Below are positions 1-8,506 of a DNA stretch of 53,200 bases, piece by piece (position 1 is the first letter of the stretch; each line of letters begins with the position of its first letter). Under the pieces are notes generated by a model. It saw nothing but the letters and a program-made list of their open reading frames with translations. It did no database searches and was not told the DNA's origin. The stretch comes from an uncultured Bacteroidia bacterium. Lineage in GTDB: Bacteria; Bacteroidota; Bacteroidia; Bacteroidales; UBA932. Both the position numbers and the translations under genes were made by a program. Location: positions 1 through 53,200 of the forward strand of contig CADBRH010000052.1 of assembly GCA_902797035.1 (NCBI GenBank). The letters run 5' to 3'.

Positions 1-948
1 CAGGGCCTCGCTACGGACAAGCTCCTTGAAGAAATCGAGGGTCATGTCGTTCATGATGGTCACGTGGTCGGAATCCCAACGGACGGGGCGGCTGACATGG
101 AGCATCAGCTCAGGGACGTAGAGAAGCAGTGAGGACACCTTGTCGGCCACATTCTCGGTCGGCTCGTAGTGGCCGGTGTCGAGGGTGTAGATGACGTTGC
201 GCGTGGCGCAGTAGCCCTCAAAGAAGTCCATCGAGCCGACAGTGTAGCTCTCAAGACCGATTCCGAACAGCTTGGCCTCGACGCAGCTCTTCATGCCGGG
301 CATGTCCTCCTTGAGGATCTCGTCTAGAGACGCGGCGAGAATCTCGCGGTACTTCTTGCGGTTGACAGTGTAGTCTTTCTGACCGTCATGGACCCAGATG
401 TTCATGATACAGGGGTCGCCCTGGGCCTTACCCATAGCGTCGGCGATACGGCGGCAACGGATGGTGTGGTCAATCCAGAAGTCGCGGATAGCCTTGTCTG
501 GGTTGGAGAGGGAGAGGTCCCCGCTTTTAGGGTGGGAGAAGGAGGTGGAGTTGAAATCAAGCTTGAAGCCTTTGTCCTTGGCCCAGTCGATCCAACTCTG
601 GAAATGCTTCACCTCAACCTCGTCACGGTCGACGAACTTGCCGCCGAAGTCACCGTATATCTCATGGAGATTGACGCGGTGGTGTCCGGCGAGGAGAGTC
701 TGGACGAACTCGAGGTCGGCGCGGACTTCCTCGATATTACGGGCGCGTCCGGGATAGTTGCCGGTGGCCTGGATGCCTCCGGTGAGCGATCCCACGCTCT
801 CGAAGCCTCCGACATCGTCGGTCTGCCAGCAATGCAGGGAAATCTGCTGTTTCTCGAGCTGCTCGACGGCCTTGTCGGTGTCGACACCGATGGCGGCGTA
901 GCGCTCTTTGGCGATCTCGTAAGCCTTTAGAATCTGTTTCTCGTTCAT
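1..948 (-). CDS. rhaA: L-rhamnose isomerase (partial, C-terminus beyond window)
   Basis: Interconverts L-rhamnose and L-rhamnulose, the first step of cytoplasmic rhamnose catabolism. The minus frame is open from the ATG at 948 to the window edge, giving 316 residues. The E. coli enzyme has about 419, so roughly the last 100 are missing. Visible family signatures are the LDTGH segment (His260) and the RPVRWDSDHV segment (Asp292 and Asp294). These match the metal-binding His262, Asp294 and Asp296 of E. coli RhaA with a constant two-residue offset. The IWVHDGQKD stretch near residue 184 also matches the family. The start lies 13 bp after the rhaB stop, so both are presumably on one transcript. 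It is unlikely to be anything else; only the C-terminus is unseen. Confidence 0.95.
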   Translation of the reverse strand, partial: MNEKQILKAYEIAKERYAAIGVDTDKAVEQLEKQQISLHCWQTDDVGGFESVGSLTGGIQATGNYPGRARNIEEVRADLEFVQTLLAGHHRVNLHEIYGDFGGKFVDRDEVEVKHFQSWIDWAKDKGFKLDFNSTSFSHPKSGDLSLSNPDKAIRDFWIDHTIRCRRIADAMGKAQGDPCIMNIWVHDGQKDYTVNRKKYREILAASLDEILKEDMPGMKSCVEAKLFGIGLESYTVGSMDFFEGYCATRNVIYTLDTGHYEPTENVADKVSSLLLYVPELMLHVSRPVRWDSDHVTIMNDMTLDFFKELVRSEAL

Positions 949-961
949 ATTCGATAAAGTA

Positions 962-2377
962 TTAATTGTTTGGATAATATGTCTTCGTCTCGATGGAGTT
1001 TGCGATGATGGCGCGCATCTCCCAGCGGTCTTTCACGAGGCCGGCGACCTTCGCCTGGATCATGATGTTGCCGATGGCCGTGCCTTCCACAGGGCCGGCT
1101 ATGACCGGGATCCCGAGTGTGTCGGCCGTGAGCTGGCTGACCAGTTTGTTGGCGGAGCCGCCACCTATGACGTGAAGCTTGTCAATCGTGAAGGAGGCGA
1201 AATCCTGGAACATCGCGATGACCGCCTTGTATTTCTTGGTGAGGCTGTGATAGATGCAGCTGATCATCTCAGCGTCGTTCTCGGGGACCTTCTGTCCGGA
1301 CTCGGCCAGGGCGGCCTTGATCTCGGCGTCCATGTCCTTGGGAGCGGCGAAACGGGGATCGTCCGGGTCGATCGTCGAGGGGAAGTCTATGGCCTCGCGG
1401 CCCATCGCCTCGATCTGGGCGTAATTATACACCCTACCCTCGGCGGCCCAGGTCTTGCGGCTCTGCTCGAGGAGCCACATTCCGGTGATATTCTTCAGGA
1501 ACCTCGTGGTACCTTCTATTCCACCCTCGTTGGTGACGTTGTACTCGTAGGACTTCCCGTTGATAATGGGGACGGGAGACTCGATGCCCATAAGGCTCCA
1601 GGTGCCGCTGCTGAGATAGGCGAAATGCTCGTCACCTGCGGGCACGGCGGCGATCGCGGAGGCCGTGTCGTGGCCCGCGACAGCGATGACGGGGACAGGG
1701 GCGAAACCGGTCTCCTCACAAATCTCCTTCTTCAGGACCCCGACAGTCGTGCCTGGCTGTACTATGGGCCTCAGGATCTTGGGATCCACGCCTAGGCGCA
1801 CCAGCAGGCTACGGTCAAAGTCCCTGGTGCGGGGATCGATAAGGCCGGAGGTGGAGGCGTCGGTGTACTCGCAGACACGCTCCCCTGTCAGCATGTAGGA
1901 CAACAGGTCCGGCATGAACAGTATCTCGGCGGCCTTATGGATGGGCGACTCGGGATCCTTGTGCTGGGCATAGATCTGGAAAATGGAGTTGAAGTTCATG
2001 ATCTGCGTGCCGGTGATCCCGTACAGTTCCTCCTTGGGGATGACCTTGAAAACCTCCTCCGGGATGCCGTCGGTGTAAGGGTCGCGGTAGGCGCGGGGAA
2101 GGCCGAGGATGGCCCCGTCAGGACCGACGCAGCCGAAATCGACGCCCCAGGTGTCAATGCCGATGGACTCGACCTTGACTCCCATACCCGCCACCTTCTT
2201 CAAGGCGGCCTTGAAATGATCGAAAAGGGAATAGATGTCCCAATAGTACTTCCCGTCCTTTTCCATGACGGAGTTCGGGAAACGGTATACTTCCTCGGAG
2301 GCGAGCTTGCCTCCCTCGACTGTGCCGAGGATAGCCCTTCCGCTGGTGGCTCCGAGATCGAAAGCTATGAAATTCAT
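962..2377 (-). CDS. rhaB: Rhamnulokinase
   Basis: Phosphorylates L-rhamnulose to L-rhamnulose 1-phosphate using ATP, the step after RhaA. At 471 residues it has the normal length for a FGGY-family sugar kinase. The N-terminal phosphate-binding motif DLGATSGR lies near residues 7-14, and AGHDTASA near residue 234 matches the catalytic-Asp segment (GHDTAS in other rhamnulokinases). The C-terminal GGGSANKL near residue 405 is an adenosine-binding loop typical of FGGY kinases. It is first in a rhaB-rhaA pair and has its own candidate promoter and operator in the 97-bp gap upstream. Aldolase and permease genes are not in the window and may lie beyond its left edge. Confidence 0.95.
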   Translation of the reverse strand: MNFIAFDLGATSGRAILGTVEGGKLASEEVYRFPNSVMEKDGKYYWDIYSLFDHFKAALKKVAGMGVKVESIGIDTWGVDFGCVGPDGAILGLPRAYRDPYTDGIPEEVFKVIPKEELYGITGTQIMNFNSIFQIYAQHKDPESPIHKAAEILFMPDLLSYMLTGERVCEYTDASTSGLIDPRTRDFDRSLLVRLGVDPKILRPIVQPGTTVGVLKKEICEETGFAPVPVIAVAGHDTASAIAAVPAGDEHFAYLSSGTWSLMGIESPVPIINGKSYEYNVTNEGGIEGTTRFLKNITGMWLLEQSRKTWAAEGRVYNYAQIEAMGREAIDFPSTIDPDDPRFAAPKDMDAEIKAALAESGQKVPENDAEMISCIYHSLTKKYKAVIAMFQDFASFTIDKLHVIGGGSANKLVSQLTADTLGIPVIAGPVEGTAIGNIMIQAKVAGLVKDRWEMRAIIANSIETKTYYPNN

Positions 2378-2405
2378 GATATTAATATGTGGTGATACAA
2401 TAATT

Positions 2406-2436
2406 CAAATTTATCGAATCTGACCGGCAGTTCAGT
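2406..2436 (-). promoter_or_regulatory. Candidate promoter of rhaB
   Basis: On the minus strand a -7 box TAAATTTG (plus 2406-2413) matches the Bacteroidota TAnnTTTG consensus. It is preceded after exactly 19 bp by a poor -33 box, ACTG (plus 2433-2436). The weak -33 with a good -7 is what an activator-dependent promoter would show. It lies 29 bp upstream of the rhaB ATG. Confidence 0.55.
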
Positions 2437-2438
2437 TT

Positions 2439-2458
2439 AAGAATCTGACATTACTACT
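2439..2458 (-). promoter_or_regulatory. Candidate AraC-type operator upstream of rhaB
   Basis: On the minus strand this reads AGTAGTAATGTCAGATTCTT and ends 2 bp upstream of the -33 position. Seventeen of 20 bases match a site at 20344-20363 in front of the first susC of the PUL, at nearly the same distance from its -7 box (25 versus 24 bp). The core GTCAGATTC is repeated at plus 2416-2424, between the -33 and -7 boxes. A regulator site is inferred from the shared sequence and position; no binding is known. Confidence 0.5.
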
Positions 2459-2474
2459 TGGAATATTGACTACA

Positions 2475-4628
2475 TCAATCCATCGGCCGCATCATCCCCT
2501 CCCATGAGGAAAGCCCCAAGGTCGTCAGATAAGGGTCAAGAACCGTGGCCTCGTCCTTCGTGCCTCCGGCCTTCCAGACGTGCCACACGGGCTTCGGGGA
2601 GAACGCCGCCCAAGAGCCCTCTTCGAAGCTCCTCAGGCCTATCCTGAGCCCGAACTCGGCCTTGTTATCTGCCCAGTTGTGCCACTGGATGGCGTCGATA
2701 CCGTCAAGCCTGGCGGTCTTCTTCCAAGCCCAGGCGCCTCCCGCGGCCTGCAACTCCAGGTCCCGGTCGCTGTAAGAAGGTGAGTTGGTACCCTGCTCAG
2801 ATAGGAAGAGAAGCCGCTTCGTCTCGCCCTTGTAGAGATTTTCGGGAAGTTTAATCCACTTGTCGATGACCTCCAGATTCTTGAAAGTGATGTATTTGGT
2901 GTCCATATCCCAGGTGGACTGGGTGTCGTTCTTCCAGAACTCGGGCTTCGTGAGATCCTGCGGGTAGGGATGATAGGCCACTCCCCACCTGAAGTCGCCC
3001 TCGGCTTTGGAATATTCCACTGTCTTCTCCAGCATTTCCTTCGGACGGTAATTCCCGTCAGCCTGGTTCCAGTTGTGGGTGTAGGAGCCTAGGATGTAGG
3101 CGTTCTGGTCGTACTGACGGACGATGTTGTAGCAGATCCTCATCGACTTGATGTAGCGGTCCAAATACCTCATCATAGGCTGGTCGCCCATATTCGTCCA
3201 CTCGGAGCCCATATCCACCTCGTTGTGCATGATCCAGTGGTGGATCCTTCCGGGGGTATCCTTGCAGTAACGTGACGCCATGAATGTCAAGGCGGCGGCG
3301 TACATGTTGAAGGACTTGGCGTCGGTCAGGTTGGGCATTGTGTAATAGCCCCCGCTGTTCTCGGGATCCTTGTAAGACGACTCGGTCTGTGTCAAGATAA
3401 TAGCCGAGACAACCACTCCGGCGTCCTTGCATTTGGCCACCATCCTGTCCACCTCCGCCTTCCAGTTCCCGATGGCGTAGGGAATCCCGCCGTACACGTA
3501 TTCGGCCCCCTGGCGGTCAATGATACCGTTCAGGAGGACGTTCATGGTGACGCTGCCGCAACCCATCTCCTTGCAGTCCTGGTAGTACAGGTCGATATTC
3601 CCGGCCCCAAGGCCTTTCTTGTTCCTGAGAGGGACAGCCTCGGGTGACTCGACCGGCTCCACATCGTCGGCGTAACGGGCGTGGGAGTCCAAGGTACGGT
3701 TCTCCCCTTCCACCTTGACCACGGCCCATTTGGAGAACACACGGTCGTAGTTGATACCCTCCCGTGATTTCACGACACGGTCAAGGGTGACCTTGAACGA
3801 CGCGCCATCGACCGGCTCTGTGTAAGGGAAAGTCTTCATCTCGGTGACATCCTGCCAAGGGCAGATGTCAGCCAGGACAAATGTCCCTGAACCGCCCGTC
3901 TTGCCCTCAATGATGACCTTGTCCGAAGTGACCGTGACATTGTCCACGGAGGACGGGTAATCCTTGGCCAGGTAAGCGGACAGATTCTCCGCCATCTGTA
4001 TCTTGGCTTGCTCATTGGCGCCGGCCTCCTCCTCCGCTTTCTTCTCATCTTCGGTCATCTCCCTGATAATGAAGTTCTTGACATACATATCTCCCTTTCC
4101 GATCTGGCCGGGGTCGAACCTGAGGCAATCGCCTTTCTTCCCCCAGCCGGCCTGACGGAACTTCGAGATGGAGGTCTTGAATGTCTTATAAGCCGACGTC
4201 GCCGGCAAAGAGCCGTATTTCGCTGAGCTGGCCTCGGATGGCGCTCCGTTCACGGCGAAGAATAACTGGAAAATGTCAACCTCGGAAGGATACTTGTACT
4301 CGAACTCAACCATCCTCATCCCGTCGCCCAGGTCGGAGCCAAGAGCAGCGGTGAATATGTACGGATCCTCGCCCGAGAGGGTCAACTTATACTCCTTGTC
4401 ACCGACCTTCGACATCGTGACGTTATGGGCGTTGGCGGTCACGAAGGTGACTTCCACATCATTGGAAGCGGGCTGGGACGGGTTGTCGTCACCCGTGCCA
4501 GATCCAGGGTCCTCTCCCTGGTCGGGTTTCTGGACAATCACCTTGACCTCCTTCTCGTCTGGGCCGCAAGCCGCCAGCCCGGAAAGAAGGAGGCAAGTGA
4601 TCATCAAAGCGTTGAGAATCCTCTTCAT
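2475..4628 (-). CDS. DUF5722-type surface lipoprotein, putative glycoside hydrolase
   Basis: A 717-residue secreted lipoprotein. The start is the ATG at 4628, preceded by an in-frame TTG that would add one residue. The signal peptide ends in a lipobox (LAAC) followed by acidic GPDEKE, resembling the Bacteroidota surface-export signal. After a low-complexity linker (GSGTGDDN region) comes a beta-rich domain at about residues 50-195. This resembles the C-terminal domain of the glycan-binding protein at 8507. The long C-terminal part, with stretches such as GAGNIDLYYQ, HNEVDMGSEW and YHPYPQDLT, looks like a DUF5722 family (TIM-barrel-like) enzyme. HNEVD and LSEQGTN are candidate acid-residue positions by analogy with clan GH-A; this is inference. 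It is the last gene of the PUL before rhaBA. The substrate is unknown. Confidence 0.75.
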   Translation of the reverse strand: MKRILNALMITCLLLSGLAACGPDEKEVKVIVQKPDQGEDPGSGTGDDNPSQPASNDVEVTFVTANAHNVTMSKVGDKEYKLTLSGEDPYIFTAALGSDLGDGMRMVEFEYKYPSEVDIFQLFFAVNGAPSEASSAKYGSLPATSAYKTFKTSISKFRQAGWGKKGDCLRFDPGQIGKGDMYVKNFIIREMTEDEKKAEEEAGANEQAKIQMAENLSAYLAKDYPSSVDNVTVTSDKVIIEGKTGGSGTFVLADICPWQDVTEMKTFPYTEPVDGASFKVTLDRVVKSREGINYDRVFSKWAVVKVEGENRTLDSHARYADDVEPVESPEAVPLRNKKGLGAGNIDLYYQDCKEMGCGSVTMNVLLNGIIDRQGAEYVYGGIPYAIGNWKAEVDRMVAKCKDAGVVVSAIILTQTESSYKDPENSGGYYTMPNLTDAKSFNMYAAALTFMASRYCKDTPGRIHHWIMHNEVDMGSEWTNMGDQPMMRYLDRYIKSMRICYNIVRQYDQNAYILGSYTHNWNQADGNYRPKEMLEKTVEYSKAEGDFRWGVAYHPYPQDLTKPEFWKNDTQSTWDMDTKYITFKNLEVIDKWIKLPENLYKGETKRLLFLSEQGTNSPSYSDRDLELQAAGGAWAWKKTARLDGIDAIQWHNWADNKAEFGLRIGLRSFEEGSWAAFSPKPVWHVWKAGGTKDEATVLDPYLTTLGLSSWEGMMRPMD

Positions 4629-4639
4629 CAAAACGTGAG

Positions 4640-6478
4640 CTATCTCGCTGAATAGACATAGTTGAACCTTCCGAGAGGGGCGGTATCCCCGCTGACGTAG
4701 AAGTCCATAATGTCTCCCTCTTTCCGCATGTTATCGTTCCATTTGAACTCGATGTCAGCGGCTGTCCCGTCGGCGAGACCGAGGGCTTTCCGGGGTATCT
4801 TAATAACAAGACGCGTGCCTTCCTGGAAATAATCCACGCTGGCGACGGGTTCCCATATCCATTTATCCTGGACGCTCCTCTCGAGAGTGGCCTTGGTTTT
4901 CGACGGGGAGACCCTGTTCACCACGAAATCATAACCATACCAACCGGTGCCCTTGTCACGGTCCACATCTATGAAGAGGCGCATCCAGGCGGGATCGGAG
5001 CATGGGGTCATTTTCTGGTCAGTCTCCACATAGAAGTAGAGATAATCTGAATCCCTCGCCACCTTGGCCCCTACCAGGTCATTTCGGCCGGAGTCATCCT
5101 TGTAATACATGTTCCCCGCCCCGACATTGTCCCGGTGGAAAGTGTTGCCTCTATATGCGGCGAAGCACGGAGTCACATTGTCCCAGTCGGAGAAACGTTT
5201 GATATTGATGGTTTTAGGTGCGGAGACTCCTTCGGCGGGAGTCATTCCCTTGAACTTGCGGACATTGTCCACAAGCTGGAGATAGTACACGTCGCCCTTG
5301 TCTCCCCATCCGGCGTTGGGCTCAATGTCGCGGCTGCACACCCAGTTATACTGGTCCACGAAAGAGAAGGGATCACCGTTCCAACCGTCACTGGGCAGCC
5401 ATTTGCCGGCGATGTACTCGTTCCAGCCGGTCACGAACACCAACTCAGGGTCGAGCTCGTAGGCCCTGTCCCACTGCTCCTCGATGTTCCATCCGTAGAG
5501 GTAGCCGTCGGGACGGGGGTCGAAACCGTTACGGATGGACCAGTTACGGCCGTAGGCGTCCTTGGTGTTGAAAGCGCCGCAATGGCCCTTCCTGTCGGGA
5601 TTGGTGTTCTGCGCGACCCCGACCGTTACTTGCTCGTACCGGGTATTGCCGTCAGAGTCACTGGAGGTGACGTAGCCGTGCTGCGGATAGTTCTCCAGCC
5701 AACCCCACTGGTCGTTTCGCTCAGGATCCGGCCCGTCCACGTAGTCAGGCTGACCGGGGCGGAAGGTGAAGAACCCCGCTATCTCGCGGTCCTCCTCAGA
5801 GTCTGTCAGCAAGTCCGGATAGGCCATCAAGCAGGGTTTACCCCTCCACATGAACCAAAGGTCTTTATAACGGCCTGGCTTGAAGACATCACGGTAGAGC
5901 TGGCGTAGAGACTGGTTTGTCGCCGGCACGGGCCAGAGGTTCAGGATAAAGGAAACCTTCGGCACTTTCACGCCGTCCTTCCGGGCCTGGTCCCATGTCT
6001 CCATAAGGGCCTCATAAGACTCCTTAAAGGTGAGGGAACCGTTCGTGCAGTCGAAGAACACGGCGTCCACACCGGCGGCGGCCAGCATCTCGGCGTGTTT
6101 GCGCAGCACCCACTTGTCGGTGGTCTGGTAATATCCGAATAGTGGCTGCTCCCAATAGTAGAAGTGAGGGCCCTTTGGACCCCACGCCGGGTGATTATAG
6201 TCCTTGATGGCCTCGGGATTCTTCCTGAGGATCTCGGACACATTGTACACCGGATACTTGTCGTTGTGGTTGCTGTTGTGCCATGTCCAGTAGAAGATAC
6301 CCACGAACTTGCCGTCCCTCTTGGCGGGCGCGTTGTCATAGCTCCTTACCTCTCGTCCGAGAGCGTCCGTGGCCGCCCATGAGTCAGGGTTCACCTCCTG
6401 CGCCCGGGCTGTCCAGGAAACACCCGCGGACAGGGCCAGGGCGAGAAGTATCCCGGCACGATATAATAATGTTCTCAT
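4640..6478 (-). CDS. GH71/99-like protein with C-terminal CBM9-like domain (periplasmic paralog)
   Basis: A 612-residue secreted protein with a cleavable signal peptide (ending near TARA-QE) and no lipobox cysteine, so it is predicted to be soluble in the periplasm. The N-terminal part, about residues 35-420, shows the GH71/99-like pattern: DALGRE, VGIFYWTWH, a GVDAVFFDCTN strand and a WNEYIAGKW motif. The C-terminal part, from about 440, has the features of a CBM9/DOMON-like domain (DWDNV, FHRDN, DDSGRNDLV, GYDFVV). It is a clear paralog of the upstream gene at 6491, sharing the domain order and most of these motifs. It is 11 bp from the DUF5722 gene and 12 bp from its paralog, so one transcript is likely. 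A glycosidase role is inferred from family and context; the substrate is unknown, possibly a rhamnose-containing oligosaccharide. Confidence 0.8.
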   Translation of the reverse strand: MRTLLYRAGILLALALSAGVSWTARAQEVNPDSWAATDALGREVRSYDNAPAKRDGKFVGIFYWTWHNSNHNDKYPVYNVSEILRKNPEAIKDYNHPAWGPKGPHFYYWEQPLFGYYQTTDKWVLRKHAEMLAAAGVDAVFFDCTNGSLTFKESYEALMETWDQARKDGVKVPKVSFILNLWPVPATNQSLRQLYRDVFKPGRYKDLWFMWRGKPCLMAYPDLLTDSEEDREIAGFFTFRPGQPDYVDGPDPERNDQWGWLENYPQHGYVTSSDSDGNTRYEQVTVGVAQNTNPDRKGHCGAFNTKDAYGRNWSIRNGFDPRPDGYLYGWNIEEQWDRAYELDPELVFVTGWNEYIAGKWLPSDGWNGDPFSFVDQYNWVCSRDIEPNAGWGDKGDVYYLQLVDNVRKFKGMTPAEGVSAPKTINIKRFSDWDNVTPCFAAYRGNTFHRDNVGAGNMYYKDDSGRNDLVGAKVARDSDYLYFYVETDQKMTPCSDPAWMRLFIDVDRDKGTGWYGYDFVVNRVSPSKTKATLERSVQDKWIWEPVASVDYFQEGTRLVIKIPRKALGLADGTAADIEFKWNDNMRKEGDIMDFYVSGDTAPLGRFNYVYSAR

Positions 6479-6490
6479 TCTCGGGTCAGT

Positions 6491-8422
6491 TTATTTCTTC
6501 CAGATGAAACGGTAGTTGAAACGTCTGTTCGGAGCGGTGTCTCCGCTAACGCAGATAGAGATCGGATCGACCAGCTCGCCGGAGTTGTCGGTCCACTTGA
6601 AATCGAAGGAGGCCTTCTTCCCGCTGACACCGAGAATGTCGGGGGCGAGCGAGAGTTCCAGCTTATTGCCCTCGATAGCCACGGCCGCGAGAGCGTCAGG
6701 GACCCACTCCCCTTCCTTCCAGCGGAGAACGGTCGAGACGCCATCATTGAAGGTGGAATTGTCCACTATGATGTCGTAGCCGTACCAGCCGGTGGCGGAG
6801 TTCTGGTCCGCGTCGATCAGAAGCCGCATCCAATAGGGATCAGAGCTCGGAGTGAGCTCCTCCGCGGTCTCCACATAGAAGCAGACCGACTTGCCGTTCA
6901 TGGCTACCTTGGAGGCCACAATGTCGTTGCGGCCGGAGTCATCCGTGTAATGGATGCCCGCGTAACCCTTGGAGTCGCGGTGGAAGGTGTCGCCCCTGGT
7001 GTCGCGGTAAGTGACCTTCACCTTGTCCCAGTCACCGAACGAGCCGTCGATAGATATCTTCGTGACACCCTTGTTCTCGGGGATGGGACGGACTCCCTTG
7101 TAACGGCGGATATTCTGCGCCATCTGCATGTAGTAGTTGTCCGTGTAACCTCCCTTCATGGGCTGGATGGTGCGATTGAACTCGGCGTTGTACTGGTCAA
7201 CAAATATGAAAGGGTTATCCCTCCCTAGCCACTTCGCGGTGGGATTCTGATTATATTTACCTGCGGTCCACTCGTTCCAGTCATTCAGGTAGAGGAACTG
7301 GGGATCCGCGGCCAAGGCGTCCTCCCAGCGCTCCTGGAAGTATATTCCATAACCTTCGGGATTCTCGACGGTCTTCCCGAGCCAAGGGACATAGGCGGGG
7401 GCGGGCATGTCATGCTCATCAAGTTCCGGCTCACCGGTCTGTCGGGACCATGACTTCCCTACTCCCATCGGGAGGCTGGTCATGGTCACCGGATGCTGAG
7501 CGGGAGTGACGGCGCACTCCTCAACCTTGCCCTCGTGCTTGGAGGCGAGCTCCTCGGGAGTCATGTTGATTATCTTGTCGTCGGCCATGCTGTAGCCGAA
7601 GCTCCAGTTGTCCTCGGTGCCGATGTAGCGCTCGCCACCCCACTCGTAATAGCCCCACCACATGTTCCTCAGTGTGAAGAACTCTTTCACCTCATCGGAG
7701 TAATCATCTGTCTTGTAACCGCTTCCATTGGCGTCAAGATCAGGGCGGGCGTTATAGAGAAGAAGGGGCTTGCCGTCCCAGTAGAACCAGAGGTCGGAAT
7801 ATTTGTTCTCCTTGTAGATGCGGTCATAGATGTCCTGCACCACAGTCACGACGGGGCCGTTGTAGCACCAGAACAGGAACTGGGGAGTCTTGTTACCCTC
7901 GGCGCGCATCTTCTCCATGACGGAGAAAGTCACGTCCCACTCGTCCCAGTAGCGGACCGCGTTGGTCACATCCATGACCAGCACGTCCACTCCGGCGTCG
8001 GAGAGCATGGACATGTCCTTGCGGATCACCCACTCGTCCTGGCTGAGGAAATAACCCATCTCCGGCTCTCCCCAATGGTAGGAGCCGTACTTCCACTCGG
8101 GGTTGTCGGCCTGGTAACGCGCCTCGGGAGCCTTTGCGAGGACCTTCGTGACATCGGCCTCGTAGGGGCTCCTGACGTTGAGGAGGTTCTGGGTGTGCCA
8201 TGTGATGTAGAATATTCCCACGACCCTGCGCTGACCGTCATTCTTCACCGGACCGACAGAGTCGATTTGGGGCATCGTCCTGCCCAGAGCGTCAGTGGCG
8301 ACCCAGGTGTCTGAATATAAGTCCACCACGCCCGCCCCCTGAGGATCGGGATTCTGGCCCACGCACGAGAACACCGTACAAAGCGCCATCAAAACGATAG
8401 GAATAGAGAATCTCGTTTTCAT
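6491..8422 (-). CDS. GH71/99-like lipoprotein with C-terminal CBM9-like domain
   Basis: A 643-residue lipoprotein paralogous to the downstream 612-residue protein. The signal peptide ends in a lipobox (VFSC, Cys20), so it is membrane-anchored, unlike its partner. The catalytic-like region holds ATDALGRTM, VGIFYITWHT, an AGVDVLVMDVTN strand and LNDWNEWTAGKY. The Glu of WNEW is a candidate acid residue by analogy with GH99-like families. The C-terminal CBM9-like domain (about residues 465-640) contains FGDWDKV, TFHRDSKG, DDSGRNDIV and GYDIIV. It is the first gene after the intrinsic terminator at 8441-8479, so its expression probably depends on read-through or on an unseen internal promoter. 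Substrate not known. Confidence 0.8.
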   Translation of the reverse strand: MKTRFSIPIVLMALCTVFSCVGQNPDPQGAGVVDLYSDTWVATDALGRTMPQIDSVGPVKNDGQRRVVGIFYITWHTQNLLNVRSPYEADVTKVLAKAPEARYQADNPEWKYGSYHWGEPEMGYFLSQDEWVIRKDMSMLSDAGVDVLVMDVTNAVRYWDEWDVTFSVMEKMRAEGNKTPQFLFWCYNGPVVTVVQDIYDRIYKENKYSDLWFYWDGKPLLLYNARPDLDANGSGYKTDDYSDEVKEFFTLRNMWWGYYEWGGERYIGTEDNWSFGYSMADDKIINMTPEELASKHEGKVEECAVTPAQHPVTMTSLPMGVGKSWSRQTGEPELDEHDMPAPAYVPWLGKTVENPEGYGIYFQERWEDALAADPQFLYLNDWNEWTAGKYNQNPTAKWLGRDNPFIFVDQYNAEFNRTIQPMKGGYTDNYYMQMAQNIRRYKGVRPIPENKGVTKISIDGSFGDWDKVKVTYRDTRGDTFHRDSKGYAGIHYTDDSGRNDIVASKVAMNGKSVCFYVETAEELTPSSDPYWMRLLIDADQNSATGWYGYDIIVDNSTFNDGVSTVLRWKEGEWVPDALAAVAIEGNKLELSLAPDILGVSGKKASFDFKWTDNSGELVDPISICVSGDTAPNRRFNYRFIWKK

Positions 8423-8440
8423 TGTTCGGAGTTTGAAACA

Positions 8441-8479
8441 TTAAAAATTGTGTCCCGCGCTTGTGGAACGGGACACAAT
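8441..8479 (-). terminator. Intrinsic terminator inside the PUL
   Basis: On the minus strand a perfect 11-bp stem (ATTGTGTCCCG with CGGGACACAAT, plus 8447-8457 and 8469-8479) encloses an 11-nt loop. A T-run follows it (plus 8443-8447). It sits 27 bp after the stop of the glycan-binding lipoprotein gene and 19 bp before the ATG of the first GH71/99-like gene. It therefore separates the uptake and binding genes from the enzyme genes. Confidence 0.85.
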
Positions 8480-8506
8480 ATCAAATCCGTTGTTCACGGG
8501 CGTCCA

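Noticed and set aside
388-930. Plus-strand frame over rhaA
   Set aside because: The minus frame is an uninterrupted L-rhamnose isomerase with metal-site residues; the plus frame is a shadow of it.
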